From assembly GCA_021295155.1 (NCBI GenBank), contig JAJTJC010000036.1, forward strand, positions 1-64,000: a stretch of DNA of 64,000 nucleotides. The letters are read 5' to 3'. This stretch comes from Flavobacteriaceae bacterium D16. GTDB lineage: Bacteria; Bacteroidota; Bacteroidia; Flavobacteriales; Flavobacteriaceae. Of the stretch, positions 19,179 through 27,604 are shown piece by piece. The translations under genes and the position numbers were made by a program. Every line of letters begins with the position of its first letter. Positions within the stretch are counted from its first letter, which is position 1. The notes under the pieces were generated by a model that saw only the letters and a program-made list of their open reading frames with translations, had not been told where the DNA came from and did not search any database.

Positions 19179-20711
19179 ATGAAAAGAACATACACACTTA
19201 CCCTCGGGCTGTTTTTTATCGCCTTCACCACTCTTTTAGGACAACCGGAAAACGCTATGGGACAGGGTGACTCCGGTCAGCAGACCTCATCTCCAATTGA
19301 TGGGACCTGGACACGTGTTGCAGGTAATAACTCCCGAGCCAATGGAATGAAGGTGAAAATAGCTTCTTCCAGAGGAATTATGATAGATGCGGCCAAAACA
19401 AGGCTGAAAAAAGGTGACCTTAAGTGGAAAAACATTCGCCAAACCGGAAAGAACACTTTTGAACACCAGGAACTTGGAAGCAACTACAGCTATTACGATG
19501 GGCGTATGACCTACAATGGAGGTGACACCCTCTATATTTCGGTAGGTGCCAGTGGCCAGGGGAATCAGCAGCTTTGGATAAGGCCTGCTGGAAGCACTTC
19601 CCTTGCTCCCTTGAAGAATTCTTCCAATGAGTTATCATCTGTTGGTTCTATAATGCAAAAAGCCAGTGAACAAAAACCGGTTATTGCATATGGTTACCAG
19701 GGAGAAGCCATCCTTTTGAATTCAAATCGACGTTATCAGGCGAATGATAAAGTGCCAGAAGAACTAAAACAAGTCCTTTTTAGTTTTCTTCAAAAAGGCA
19801 ATGTTATTACTGATATTGAGTTTAATCCGGCTGGTGGCTGGGTTATTGCTACCAATAAACAGGTTTTTGCAAGGAATGTTGGAGGATCATTTCTAAATAT
19901 GGCATCTGAAGTCTACAAGGCCGGGAAGTATGTTAGCGACCTTGAATTTAATCCGGAAAACTGGGATTCGAAACGAGGTTTCAGATTTGCAGACAATACC
20001 GGGAACGTATATTCGGATGAAAAGATAAGCATCAACTTTGACCGAAGGGATGAGATCCAACCCCTTCCCAGGGAAACCCAGGAGGATAATCCAATCAAGG
20101 GAAAACGGATACGTTATACGTTTCGCTATGATTGGTTATCTGTGATAGAATCCAATGATCTTGGCTTAGTTGTTAAAGGTCTTGATTTATATGGTCACGG
20201 CGACCTTGAATTTTGGGTTGCTCACGACGGAATTACGATACGAATGGACAAATATTGCGATTTCAGTACAGGAACTGCGGATAGATATAAAGGAGAAGTT
20301 TTCAATATAGAGCGTGCAAATGCAGTTACGCTGAAAATTTCCGAGGCAATAGCCCTTTCTCAAAACGAGGTTGTCATAAATATTGATCTTGATAAAGATT
20401 TCAATGGCCTTTCATTGAAAGAATTTGAGGCCGGAGCTTATTTGGATTTAGAATTGAGAATGTCAGAGGCCGACCTTACCTTAAGCGTAGTAGGCCTTAT
20501 CGATGAAGACTATGCTGATGATAGATTTCCGGTGGTTAGAAAACGTATATACCTGGAGGAAGCTGATATTAAACCTATGAGGTCGAGCATCTTATATAGC
20601 GTTGCCCGAGCTAGTATAGCAAATGAAAGCAATGAGAGTATTATGAAAACCCGTTATAAAGATGATGAAATTGCTGTTTCTTATAGTCTTGTCCGGGAAA
20701 TACTGGAATAG
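19179..20711 (+). CDS. Secreted protein of unknown function, operon partner of the OmpA-like protein
   Basis: A 510-residue protein with a signal peptide ending TLLGQ (about residue 22). Residues about 40-140 look like a small lipocalin-type beta domain (IDGTWTRVAGNN..., WKNIRQTGKNTFEHQELG). The middle contains three YGYQGEAILLN/FNPAGGWVIATNKQ/FNPENWDSKRGFRFADN units that resemble loose beta-propeller blades. The last 200 residues are beta-rich without a recognised family. It starts 4 bases after the OmpA-like gene and is presumably cotranscribed and translationally coupled with it, which suggests a shared envelope role. Confidence 0.7.
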   Translation: MKRTYTLTLGLFFIAFTTLLGQPENAMGQGDSGQQTSSPIDGTWTRVAGNNSRANGMKVKIASSRGIMIDAAKTRLKKGDLKWKNIRQTGKNTFEHQELGSNYSYYDGRMTYNGGDTLYISVGASGQGNQQLWIRPAGSTSLAPLKNSSNELSSVGSIMQKASEQKPVIAYGYQGEAILLNSNRRYQANDKVPEELKQVLFSFLQKGNVITDIEFNPAGGWVIATNKQVFARNVGGSFLNMASEVYKAGKYVSDLEFNPENWDSKRGFRFADNTGNVYSDEKISINFDRRDEIQPLPRETQEDNPIKGKRIRYTFRYDWLSVIESNDLGLVVKGLDLYGHGDLEFWVAHDGITIRMDKYCDFSTGTADRYKGEVFNIERANAVTLKISEAIALSQNEVVINIDLDKDFNGLSLKEFEAGAYLDLELRMSEADLTLSVVGLIDEDYADDRFPVVRKRIYLEEADIKPMRSSILYSVARASIANESNESIMKTRYKDDEIAVSYSLVREILE

Positions 20712-20793
20712 GGCGAGTAAATTTTCTGATAACGACATCCCTAAGGGAAAAGCCCAAAACCGCAGAGCTGAATTCATTAAACAATAAGATACC

Positions 20794-21498
20794 ATGAAAA
20801 AATTACACCTAAACTTATTATCCTTAATCACTTTCGCACTGCTATTATTACCCGTTTCCTTGAGTGCCCAGGTCTGTAATGACTTTTTTCCTTTAAAAGA
20901 TGGGGTACGGATGGAGTATACCATGTATGGCAAAAAGGGTAAGGTGGAAGGCTCACAATGGCAGGAGTTCAGAAACGTTCAGGAAACCGTCGACGGGATA
21001 GAGGCTGAAGTCCATATGGGATTCAGCGATGCCAAGGGTAAAAATCCATATGAAAATTCTTACAAGATGACATGTGAAGGGAATACCGTCCGTATTGATT
21101 ACGAATCGCTTATTTCCCCCCAGATGCTGGAGCAATATGGAGACGCCGAGGTAGAAATTACGGGCACTGATGTAGAATGGCCCAGCAATTTAGAAACAGG
21201 AATGGAGCTTCCCGATGCCAACGTTAAAATGAAAATCAATATGGGGGGTATGAATATGAACATGGAAGTAGATATCACCGATCGCAAAGTGGAGAAGGTA
21301 GAAACCATTACAGTACCCGCAGGCTCTTTCGAGTGCTACGTGATCTACAGCAACAGCTACTCCAAAATGATGATGGTAAATCAGAACTTCCCCAGCCGCA
21401 GCTGGCTTGCCAAAGGAGTTGGCATGGTAAAAACGGAAAGCTATAATAAAAAAGGAAAGTTAATCAATACTATGGTACTCAGCTCCATATCGAAATAA
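20794..21498 (+). CDS. Secreted DUF3108/TapB-like protein
   Basis: A 234-residue secreted protein with a signal peptide ending SLSAQ (about residue 26). The mature part begins CNDFFPLKDGVRMEYTMYGK. It carries the pattern KVEKVETITVPAGSFECYVI followed by SRSWLAKGVGMVKTESYNKKG, which resembles the DUF3108/TapB-like family of periplasmic beta proteins in Bacteroidetes. Two methionine-rich stretches (MKINMGGMNMNMEVD) are notable and could bind metal or simply be surface loops. It lies 82 bases after the preceding gene and may belong to the same transcript. Family assignment is tentative. Confidence 0.65.
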   Translation: MKKLHLNLLSLITFALLLLPVSLSAQVCNDFFPLKDGVRMEYTMYGKKGKVEGSQWQEFRNVQETVDGIEAEVHMGFSDAKGKNPYENSYKMTCEGNTVRIDYESLISPQMLEQYGDAEVEITGTDVEWPSNLETGMELPDANVKMKINMGGMNMNMEVDITDRKVEKVETITVPAGSFECYVIYSNSYSKMMMVNQNFPSRSWLAKGVGMVKTESYNKKGKLINTMVLSSISK

Positions 21499-21531
21499 AT
21501 TCATATAATACTATAACTGCAAACCGAGGGA

Positions 21532-22251
21532 CTATCCTTCGGTTTTCTGTTTTTGGAGATGGGCTTCAAACAACCCTTCAAAATGGCGTAACAGCTTCTG
21601 TTTGACCTCCTCTACATCTACCTCAGCTTTTCCCAATTCCACATTCAGGGAAGTAACCGCCTTATCCTTAATCCCACAAGGAATCATATGGTCAAAATAG
21701 CCCAGGTCCGTATTGATGTTAAAAGCAAAGCCATGCATGGTTACCCAACGGCTGGCACGAACGCCCATGGCACATATCTTTCTGGCAAAAGGCGTACCCA
21801 CATCCAGCCAAACCCCGGTTTCTCCCTCAGAGCGTTCTCCTTTAAGGCCGTATTCGGCCAGGCTAAGGATAATCATTTCCTCAAGTAACCGAAGGTATTT
21901 ATGGATATCGGTAAAGAAGTTATCCAGGTCCAGGATGGGATAGCCCACAATCTGCCCTGGGCCGTGGTAGGTGATGTCTCCTCCCCGGTTGATCTTGTAG
22001 AACTTGGCCCCTTTTTTGGCCAGCTCGGCTTCAGCGACGAGCAGGTTCTCAATATTCCCACTCTTACCCAAGGTATACACATGCGGGTGTTCTACAAAGA
22101 GCAAATAGTTGGGCGTACGTTCTTCTAATCCCTGACGTCTGTTCCGGATCTTAATATCCAGAACCTGCTGGAATAGGTTTTCCTGGTAGTCCCAGGTTTC
22201 TTTATAATCGCGAAGGCCCAGTTCCTGAAAAGTTACCTGCTTGTTCATCAC
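21532..22251 (-). CDS. lipB: Octanoyl-[acyl carrier protein]:protein N-octanoyltransferase
   Basis: A 239-residue LipB, which moves the octanoyl group from acyl carrier protein to the lipoyl domains of 2-oxoacid dehydrogenases and the glycine cleavage H protein. The family signature RGGDITYHGPGQIVGYPILD is at residues 89-108. The catalytic pair is visible as Lys158 in ARKICAMGV and Cys192 in IPCGI, with the conserved HGFAFNIN between them. It acts in the cytoplasm. Length is normal. The start is MMNKQ at 22251 or the adjacent second Met. LipA is not in the window. A small Pmp3-family gene lies 16 bases upstream on the same strand and may share its transcript. Confidence 0.96.
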   Translation of the reverse strand: MMNKQVTFQELGLRDYKETWDYQENLFQQVLDIKIRNRRQGLEERTPNYLLFVEHPHVYTLGKSGNIENLLVAEAELAKKGAKFYKINRGGDITYHGPGQIVGYPILDLDNFFTDIHKYLRLLEEMIILSLAEYGLKGERSEGETGVWLDVGTPFARKICAMGVRASRWVTMHGFAFNINTDLGYFDHMIPCGIKDKAVTSLNVELGKAEVDVEEVKQKLLRHFEGLFEAHLQKQKTEG

Positions 22252-22267
22252 GGCAAAGATACAACGC

Positions 22268-22423
22268 TCAATTGGGATTATTGAGGATGATCAGGGCCGC
22301 GATAACTCCGGGTACCCATCCACAAAGCGTAAGGAGAAAAACAATTATAAAGGAACCGCATCCCTTTCCAATTACGGACAAGGGCGGAAATATAATGGCC
22401 AGTAAGACCCTTAAAAAACTCAT
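22268..22423 (-). CDS. Pmp3/YqaE-family small membrane protein
   Basis: A 51-residue peptide (start at the ATG at 22423; the longer open frame upstream is not coding). It has the typical Pmp3/YqaE/UPF0057 layout. The first hydrophobic helix is LRVLLAIIFPPLSVIGKGCG. The second is FIIVFLLTLCGWVPGVIAAL, with the conserved P-P-L-x-V and C-G-W-x-P-G-x-I-x-A motifs. Family members are tiny inner-membrane proteins linked to membrane potential and stress in yeast and bacteria. It lies just upstream of lipB on the same strand. Confidence 0.88.
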   Translation of the reverse strand: MSFLRVLLAIIFPPLSVIGKGCGSFIIVFLLTLCGWVPGVIAALIILNNPN

Positions 22424-22514
22424 TTGGGGTATGTTGATTGATGTACTTATGTGTCGGTTATTTGATGAAAATGTTACAATTTCTTTTAATTTTATACTCC
22501 TCAAATGACTTGAT

Positions 22515-23036
22515 ATGAAATTTTTTTTCCTTACCACTCTTATATGCTTACTCTCATCCTGCGCAGATGCGCAAAGCCCTATCAAGGAAATACAGTTAGA
22601 TACCGGTGAATATATCCTGCTTGGGGCCATAAAAAAAGAGGCATTGCAAACAGGGACATACGGCGACTGGTATACTTCCTATTATGCCGAATACCAAACG
22701 GATGATACGCTCATCGACAAGTTTCAAAATGAACTAAAAGCATATGATATCCTTTTGTTTATGGGCACCTGGTGCAGTGACAGCCAGAGGGAGGTCCCCA
22801 GGTTTATAAAAATCCTGGAAAAAGCAGGATTCCCAGAAGACCAACTTAAAATTGTAGCCCTGGACAAACGAGATGAATTCTATAAAAAGAGTCCCGGTGG
22901 TGAAGAATGGGGGCTTAACATCAACTTGGTCCCCACCTTTATCTTTCTAAAAGAGGGTAAAGAGGTAGGGCGTATTGTTGAATTTCCTGACAATACCCTG
23001 GAAATGGATATGCAAGCTATCGTTACGAACAAATAA
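22515..23036 (+). CDS. Thioredoxin-fold lipoprotein with a WCSDS (single-cysteine) active site
   Basis: A 173-residue protein with lipobox LSSC (Cys16). From about residue 75 it shows a thioredoxin fold: ILLFMGTWCSDSQREVPRF (beta strand then active-site helix), KIVALDKRD, and the cis-proline region LVPTFIFLKEGKEVGRIVE. The active-site motif is WCSDS, so the resolving cysteine of CxxC is replaced by serine. That rules out ordinary dithiol-disulfide exchange and fits monothiol or chaperone-like activity, or peroxide/thiol sensing. It is periplasmic, membrane-anchored. A bidirectional terminator follows immediately. Confidence 0.85.
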   Translation: MKFFFLTTLICLLSSCADAQSPIKEIQLDTGEYILLGAIKKEALQTGTYGDWYTSYYAEYQTDDTLIDKFQNELKAYDILLFMGTWCSDSQREVPRFIKILEKAGFPEDQLKIVALDKRDEFYKKSPGGEEWGLNINLVPTFIFLKEGKEVGRIVEFPDNTLEMDMQAIVTNK

Positions 23037-23046
23037 TAGATTAAAA

Positions 23047-23079
23047 AAAAAAGACCCCCCTGCCTGAAGGGTCTTTTTT
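23047..23079. terminator. Bidirectional terminator between convergent genes
   Basis: Stem AAAAAAGACCC (23047-23057) pairs with GGGTCTTTTTT (23069-23079), loop of 11 bases. The A/T runs on both sides let it serve the plus-strand thioredoxin-like gene and the minus-strand gene at 23113. Confidence 0.88.
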
Positions 23080-23112
23080 AATCATAATCTTGAGTAGTAG
23101 CTGTTCTGAATT

Positions 23113-24024
23113 TTAACGCGAATCTTTATCGTCGGTTGGCTGGCATATTTCTTCCAGTGTATCCTCAATATCGCCGGGGGTACTCATAATTTTCATAAAG
23201 GTTCCCATGGTTAAATCGGGCCAGTGAAGTGCAATCCGATATTTCCCATGAAGCATGGTAGCCTCCTTGTTTTGAAGGATTATCTCATAAGGCATGGCCG
23301 CAGCATGCTCCTCTCCTATTTTAGGAAGGAAATGGGATTCCCCATCCTCAGTGCTTTTTAATCCAACCCCAAAGACCGCTACTTTTTTGTCCGGATATAC
23401 CAATTGATAAACCTCTTGCGTATTTCCTTTTTTCGCTTTGAGATTTTGCCTGATAACCCTCAACCCTTCTTCAAAGGAAGCATACTCCCCAAGCGTCTCA
23501 GGGTCCGTAAAATAAGGCATCATAATCTTGTAGTGGTATTTCTTCAATTTGTCTGCCTTAACCGTACCGCCAAAAGGAACGAACTCCTTACCTACAGCAG
23601 TCAGGGCACTTTTAAGATCGTAAGAGAACTTATCAAATATCTTTTTATACGTATTAAAATCATCCATTAAATAAGCCCTGAGTATGTAATCGGGATTCGT
23701 ATAGGAAACGGTTACTTTACCTGATTTTTCAACAAGCCCAACTTTCATTACTGCCCCAAGGGCACCCCGGTCTGCAACCTTAACAGCGGTATTTTTAAGA
23801 TCATTTCTTGTAAACGCAATAACTTTTAAGGAGTTCTTATTACCTGGTTTATAGGTGCCCAATACCTTAAAGTTATTTTGCTGTAGTGCATCAATTACCT
23901 TTTCAGAAAGAGCCGGTATGGATTCCTGGGTTTCAGTGACCTTAATGTAGGGGGACAGGTCCTGGCTCATTAGATTTAAACTTCCACCTATTAGCAGGAA
24001 GATCCCGGTTATTAGACTTTTCAT
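23113..24024 (-). CDS. Secreted DUF302-like protein
   Basis: A 303-residue protein with a signal peptide ending LNLMSQ (about residue 21). Residues about 27-155 have the pattern of a DUF302-type domain (VTETQESIPALSEKVIDALQ, NNFKVLGTYKPG, DYILRAYLMDDFNTYKKIFD). A further alpha/beta stretch (about 160-285) includes KIMMPYFTDPETLGEYASFE and YPDKKVAVFGVGL. DUF302 proteins bind small ligands or act as envelope stress proteins; no active site is established. It is a single-gene unit: the bidirectional terminator is behind it and a non-coding stretch with a gene remnant is in front. Confidence 0.65.
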   Translation of the reverse strand: MKSLITGIFLLIGGSLNLMSQDLSPYIKVTETQESIPALSEKVIDALQQNNFKVLGTYKPGNKNSLKVIAFTRNDLKNTAVKVADRGALGAVMKVGLVEKSGKVTVSYTNPDYILRAYLMDDFNTYKKIFDKFSYDLKSALTAVGKEFVPFGGTVKADKLKKYHYKIMMPYFTDPETLGEYASFEEGLRVIRQNLKAKKGNTQEVYQLVYPDKKVAVFGVGLKSTEDGESHFLPKIGEEHAAAMPYEIILQNKEATMLHGKYRIALHWPDLTMGTFMKIMSTPGDIEDTLEEICQPTDDKDSR

Positions 24025-24051
24025 TTTAGCGTGTATTTATATATGAATTAA

Positions 24052-24216
24052 ACAGTTTTTGACATCTTTTACGGGATTCCCCTTGAGCTAATTGTCAAGA
24101 AATCCACAGGCTTTTCTAAATACCTGGTCCAGGCAACAAAAGAAGGTATCTCAGGGCTGATATTCTATGATTTTTATCATAAGTGGCGGGACATTACCGC
24201 CAAAAACAAGGTTTAA
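24052..24216 (+). pseudogene. Orphan coding fragment, C-terminal end of a lost gene
   Basis: An open frame of 54 codons plus TAA follows a stop at 24049-24051. It begins TVFDIFYGIPLELIVKKSTG, continues FSKYLVQATKEGISGLIFYD, and ends FYHKWRDITAKNKV. The composition is that of a real, moderately basic protein, and the other frames are broken. It contains no ATG, GTG or TTG in frame, so it cannot be a normal small gene. I do not recognise the family. The simplest reading is the C-terminus of a gene whose 5' part was deleted beside lysS. Confidence 0.5.
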
Positions 24217-24250
24217 ACCCTATGGAGCTTTCCGCTTTCTTTAAATAATG

Positions 24251-24258
24251 TAATTTTG
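24251..24258 (+). promoter_or_regulatory. -7 promoter box of lysS
   Basis: TAATTTTG matches TAnnTTTG exactly and lies 20 bases before the lysS ATG. That gives a very short leader. No convincing TTG is found at -33. Confidence 0.5.
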
Positions 24259-24277
24259 CGGCTCAAATCGTTATGAG

Positions 24278-25969
24278 ATGCAACTTTCTGAGCAGGAAAT
24301 CGTAAGAAGACAAAAATTAGAGCAACTCAGGAATATGGGCATAGACCCCTATCCTGCAGCGCTTTACCCGGTTGACACTAACTCAACCGGAATACGGGAA
24401 AACTATGAGGACGGTAAAAAGGTGGTTATTGCCGGAAGGTTGATGTCAAGAAGGATACAGGGAAAGGCCTCTTTTGCCGAACTCCAGGATAGTGAAGGGC
24501 GTATCCAAGTGTACTTTAACCGGGATGAAATTTGTACGGGAGAGGATAAAAGCCTGTACAATGATGTGTATAAAAAACTGCTGGACATAGGGGATATCAT
24601 TGGAATTGAGGGAGAGCTGTTTACCACCAAGGTGGGTGAAAAAACAGTGATGGTTAAGGATTTTACCCTTTTGAGCAAATCTTTACGCCCCCTACCCCTG
24701 CCCAAAGTAGACGCCGAGGGCAATGTTTATGACGAGTTCTCAGATCCGGAGCTGCGCTACCGGCAACGTTACGTGGACCTGGCCGTTAATCCTTCGGTTA
24801 GGGATACATTTATCAAAAGGACAAAGATTACGAATAGTATCAGGGAATTCCTGAACAACAAAGGATACCTGGAGGTGGAAACCCCTGTTTTACAACCTAT
24901 ACCGGGCGGCGCGGCGGCCAGGCCATTTATTACCCACCATAACGCCCTGGACATCCCCCTATACCTTCGTATTGCCAACGAATTGTACCTGAAAAGGCTT
25001 ATTGTTGGCGGATTTGACGGGGTTTATGAGTTTTCCAAGGACTTCCGCAATGAAGGGATGGACCGGACCCACAATCCGGAGTTTACCATTATGGAGCTCT
25101 ATGTGGCCTACAAGGATTATCACTGGATGATGGACCTCACCGAAGAATTATTGGAAAAAGTGGCGCTTGATGCCAATGGGAGTACCAAAACCATGATGGG
25201 AGAGCAGGAAATCGATTTCAAGGCCCCCTATCCACGGATCCCTATTTTGGAAGCTGTAAAAAAATACACCGGTTATGACATTGCCGGTATGGATGAGGCT
25301 GAACTGCGGGAAGTGGCCAAAAAGCTCGATATAGCGGTTGATGAGACCATGGGAATTGGGAAACTCATTGACGAAATCTTCGGGGAAAAGTGCGAAGCCC
25401 ACTTTGTACAGCCCACTTTTATCATAGATTACCCCAAGGAAATGAGCCCGCTAACCAAGGAACATCGCAACAATCCCGGACTTACGGAACGTTTTGAGCT
25501 TATTATCAATGGCAAGGAGATTGCCAATGCCTATTCGGAGTTGAATGATCCCATTGATCAGCGGGAACGCTTTGAAGAACAGCTAAGGCTCTCCGAGAAA
25601 GGAGATGACGAGGCGATGTTTATTGATCAGGATTTCCTTCGTGCCCTGGAATACGGCATGCCTCCAACCTCAGGTATAGGCATCGGAATAGATAGGCTGG
25701 TAATGCTGCTTACCAATAATTCATCTATACAGGAAGTACTATTCTTTCCGCAGATGCGCCCTGAGAAAAAACCCTTGCAACTCAAGGACAACGAAAAAAG
25801 TATTCTGGAAGCCCTCAAGCCTAGTAAAAACATGCCTTTAGCTGATTTAAAAGCTGCAGCCGGCCTTAGTAACAAAGCCTGGGACAAAGGCATTAAGGCA
25901 TTGGGAAAATTAGGTCTGGTGAAAGTGGTTAAGGAAGGAGAAGTGCTTACTTGCGTGCTACAGGACTAG
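24278..25969 (+). CDS. lysS: Lysyl-tRNA synthetase (class II) with C-terminal helical extension
   Basis: A 563-residue class II LysRS, which charges tRNA-Lys. The N-terminal OB-fold anticodon-binding domain ([20 protein letters not shown]) is at about residues 47-150. Class II motif 2 is [20 protein letters not shown], and motif 3 is [15 protein letters not shown] followed by [10 protein letters not shown] (about 468-498). Bacterial LysRS usually ends soon after motif 3. Here about 60 further residues form a winged-helix-like tail ([20 protein letters not shown] ... [18 protein letters not shown]). As far as I recall, this extension is known in Bacteroidetes LysRS. Its role is unestablished; tRNA or protein contact is a guess. 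Confidence 0.97.
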   Translation: MQLSEQEIVRRQKLEQLRNMGIDPYPAALYPVDTNSTGIRENYEDGKKVVIAGRLMSRRIQGKASFAELQDSEGRIQVYFNRDEICTGEDKSLYNDVYKKLLDIGDIIGIEGELFTTKVGEKTVMVKDFTLLSKSLRPLPLPKVDAEGNVYDEFSDPELRYRQRYVDLAVNPSVRDTFIKRTKITNSIREFLNNKGYLEVETPVLQPIPGGAAARPFITHHNALDIPLYLRIANELYLKRLIVGGFDGVYEFSKDFRNEGMDRTHNPEFTIMELYVAYKDYHWMMDLTEELLEKVALDANGSTKTMMGEQEIDFKAPYPRIPILEAVKKYTGYDIAGMDEAELREVAKKLDIAVDETMGIGKLIDEIFGEKCEAHFVQPTFIIDYPKEMSPLTKEHRNNPGLTERFELIINGKEIANAYSELNDPIDQRERFEEQLRLSEKGDDEAMFIDQDFLRALEYGMPPTSGIGIGIDRLVMLLTNNSSIQEVLFFPQMRPEKKPLQLKDNEKSILEALKPSKNMPLADLKAAAGLSNKAWDKGIKALGKLGLVKVVKEGEVLTCVLQD

Positions 25970-26118
25970 TCTTAAGTACATTTTTGTTTTAAGCTTTTAT
26001 TAACTTACTTATTATCAATATGTTAATAGATACTGCGTTTCATCGAATCCTGGCAATTTGGTGAAATAAAGGTCCTATCTCCTACGTTTTATAATGGCGA
26101 AATTCCCAAAGCGCTGTT

Positions 26119-27519
26119 ATGAAGAAAAACTACCTGCTTATACTTTTTGCTTTTTTTCTAGTCTTTTGTTCAAAAGATAGCCTGGATGATGATAATCCTG
26201 AATCAGAAGAAGCGGTTCTTGAGGCCTGCTTCGAGATGAGCCAGGAAACCATATTGACAGGTGAAATCCTGCAAATTACCAGTTGTTCGAAAGGAGCAAC
26301 CGAATTCCTGTATGATTTTGGCAATGGGGATGCCAGTACCAAGGAAAACCCGGTTATCACTTATAGCGAAGAAGGCACCTATGCCATTTCCTTGACGGTT
26401 TCCAACGAAAAGGGTAAAACCAGTTCCTATGACCGTGATATAACAGTAGTTTCTAACGAAGGGTTTTACATTTATCCGGATATTGACGAAGGTTTCTCTT
26501 CTCTTCCTCTGGAACTTGGGGTAAATCCCAATACCGGGAATCGGTATTATATTGAATTGCTGGAGGACGAAATTGGCTCAGGCGGCTCCAAATTCTATTA
26601 CCGGGAACTAGCTGAAGACCTAAGTTCCGAAGGGCAGTACCTTGCCGATAAGCCTTATAATTGTAATTCGGCCTTCGTAAATTTCTTCCCTAGTGGAAAA
26701 CAGAACTTTGTCTTCCCCAGGACCCTGAATAGCCTCTACGGCACACAGGAAATAACTTATGACATGGCCTGGGCTTTTCTAAATGGAATCCAATCGGCCA
26801 AAAAACACAGCTATGGAGTACTGGAGGCAGAGGGCAACTTCCTTTATTATGGTACAGAGAAACCTGCAGACTTTCATCGTGCTGCCATAGAAATACGCAA
26901 TACCAATGGAGATGCGTTTGAGGTTAACGCTACGGATGTGCCAGAACATGAAAATGCTACCATTGGGGATATGATCGCCATAGCGGGTGGCTTTGTAGCC
27001 TTTGGAGGAGTTTTCCAGGCCAATACAACCCCGCCCTACATCTCTGCTTATTATCCGATTCTGATGTACTATGATACCTCCTATACCATGACCTCCTACG
27101 TGGTATTTGAAGAAAGTGCGATCACCGGAGTGATTAATTCAAGTGATGACCTTAATGGAAGTTTCCACCTCGAAAAGCTTTCCAATGGCAACCTGGTGAT
27201 GTACGCCATGGGAGAATTATGGGTAACAGATGCTACCGGGAACACCCTGTTTACCCAGTATTTTGAAGATACATCCAATAATCAGGCTCTTGTAAACCTG
27301 GGAGCTAATTTCATTATTTCGACCAAGGATTATCTTAAAAAGTATGATTCTACCGGCTCGTTGATCAAGGAACTGAAATACGGAGGCCAATACCTGCCTG
27401 AAATTCTACAGGATGGTGATTCACTATTCTTTGTAGCAGGTTATGAAGAGGGTGAATATATCAAAACCTTCTATGGAAGCACCGATCTGGATCTTAACCT
27501 GATTTCCTTAGAGGAATAA
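26119..27519 (+). CDS. PKD-domain lipoprotein
   Basis: A 466-residue lipoprotein with lipobox LVFC (Cys17) and an acidic linker. Residues about 33-112 form a PKD domain (ATEFLYDFGNGDASTKENP, YAISLTVSNEKGKTSSYDRD). The remainder (about 115-466) is an all-beta propeller-like region with repeated strands such as NLVMYAMGELWVTDATGN, but no recognised catalytic family. It is probably surface or periplasmic and involved in protein or glycan binding. It is followed 85 bases later by a transporter gene on the same strand; a common transcript is possible but not shown. Confidence 0.75.
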   Translation: MKKNYLLILFAFFLVFCSKDSLDDDNPESEEAVLEACFEMSQETILTGEILQITSCSKGATEFLYDFGNGDASTKENPVITYSEEGTYAISLTVSNEKGKTSSYDRDITVVSNEGFYIYPDIDEGFSSLPLELGVNPNTGNRYYIELLEDEIGSGGSKFYYRELAEDLSSEGQYLADKPYNCNSAFVNFFPSGKQNFVFPRTLNSLYGTQEITYDMAWAFLNGIQSAKKHSYGVLEAEGNFLYYGTEKPADFHRAAIEIRNTNGDAFEVNATDVPEHENATIGDMIAIAGGFVAFGGVFQANTTPPYISAYYPILMYYDTSYTMTSYVVFEESAITGVINSSDDLNGSFHLEKLSNGNLVMYAMGELWVTDATGNTLFTQYFEDTSNNQALVNLGANFIISTKDYLKKYDSTGSLIKELKYGGQYLPEILQDGDSLFFVAGYEEGEYIKTFYGSTDLDLNLISLEE

Positions 27520-27604
27520 CCAAAACACAATTAATTACAGGATACTACAACCTCAATTTTTAAAAGCAAGGGAAAAACAATAGCTTAGACCCTAAATTCA
27601 ACCT

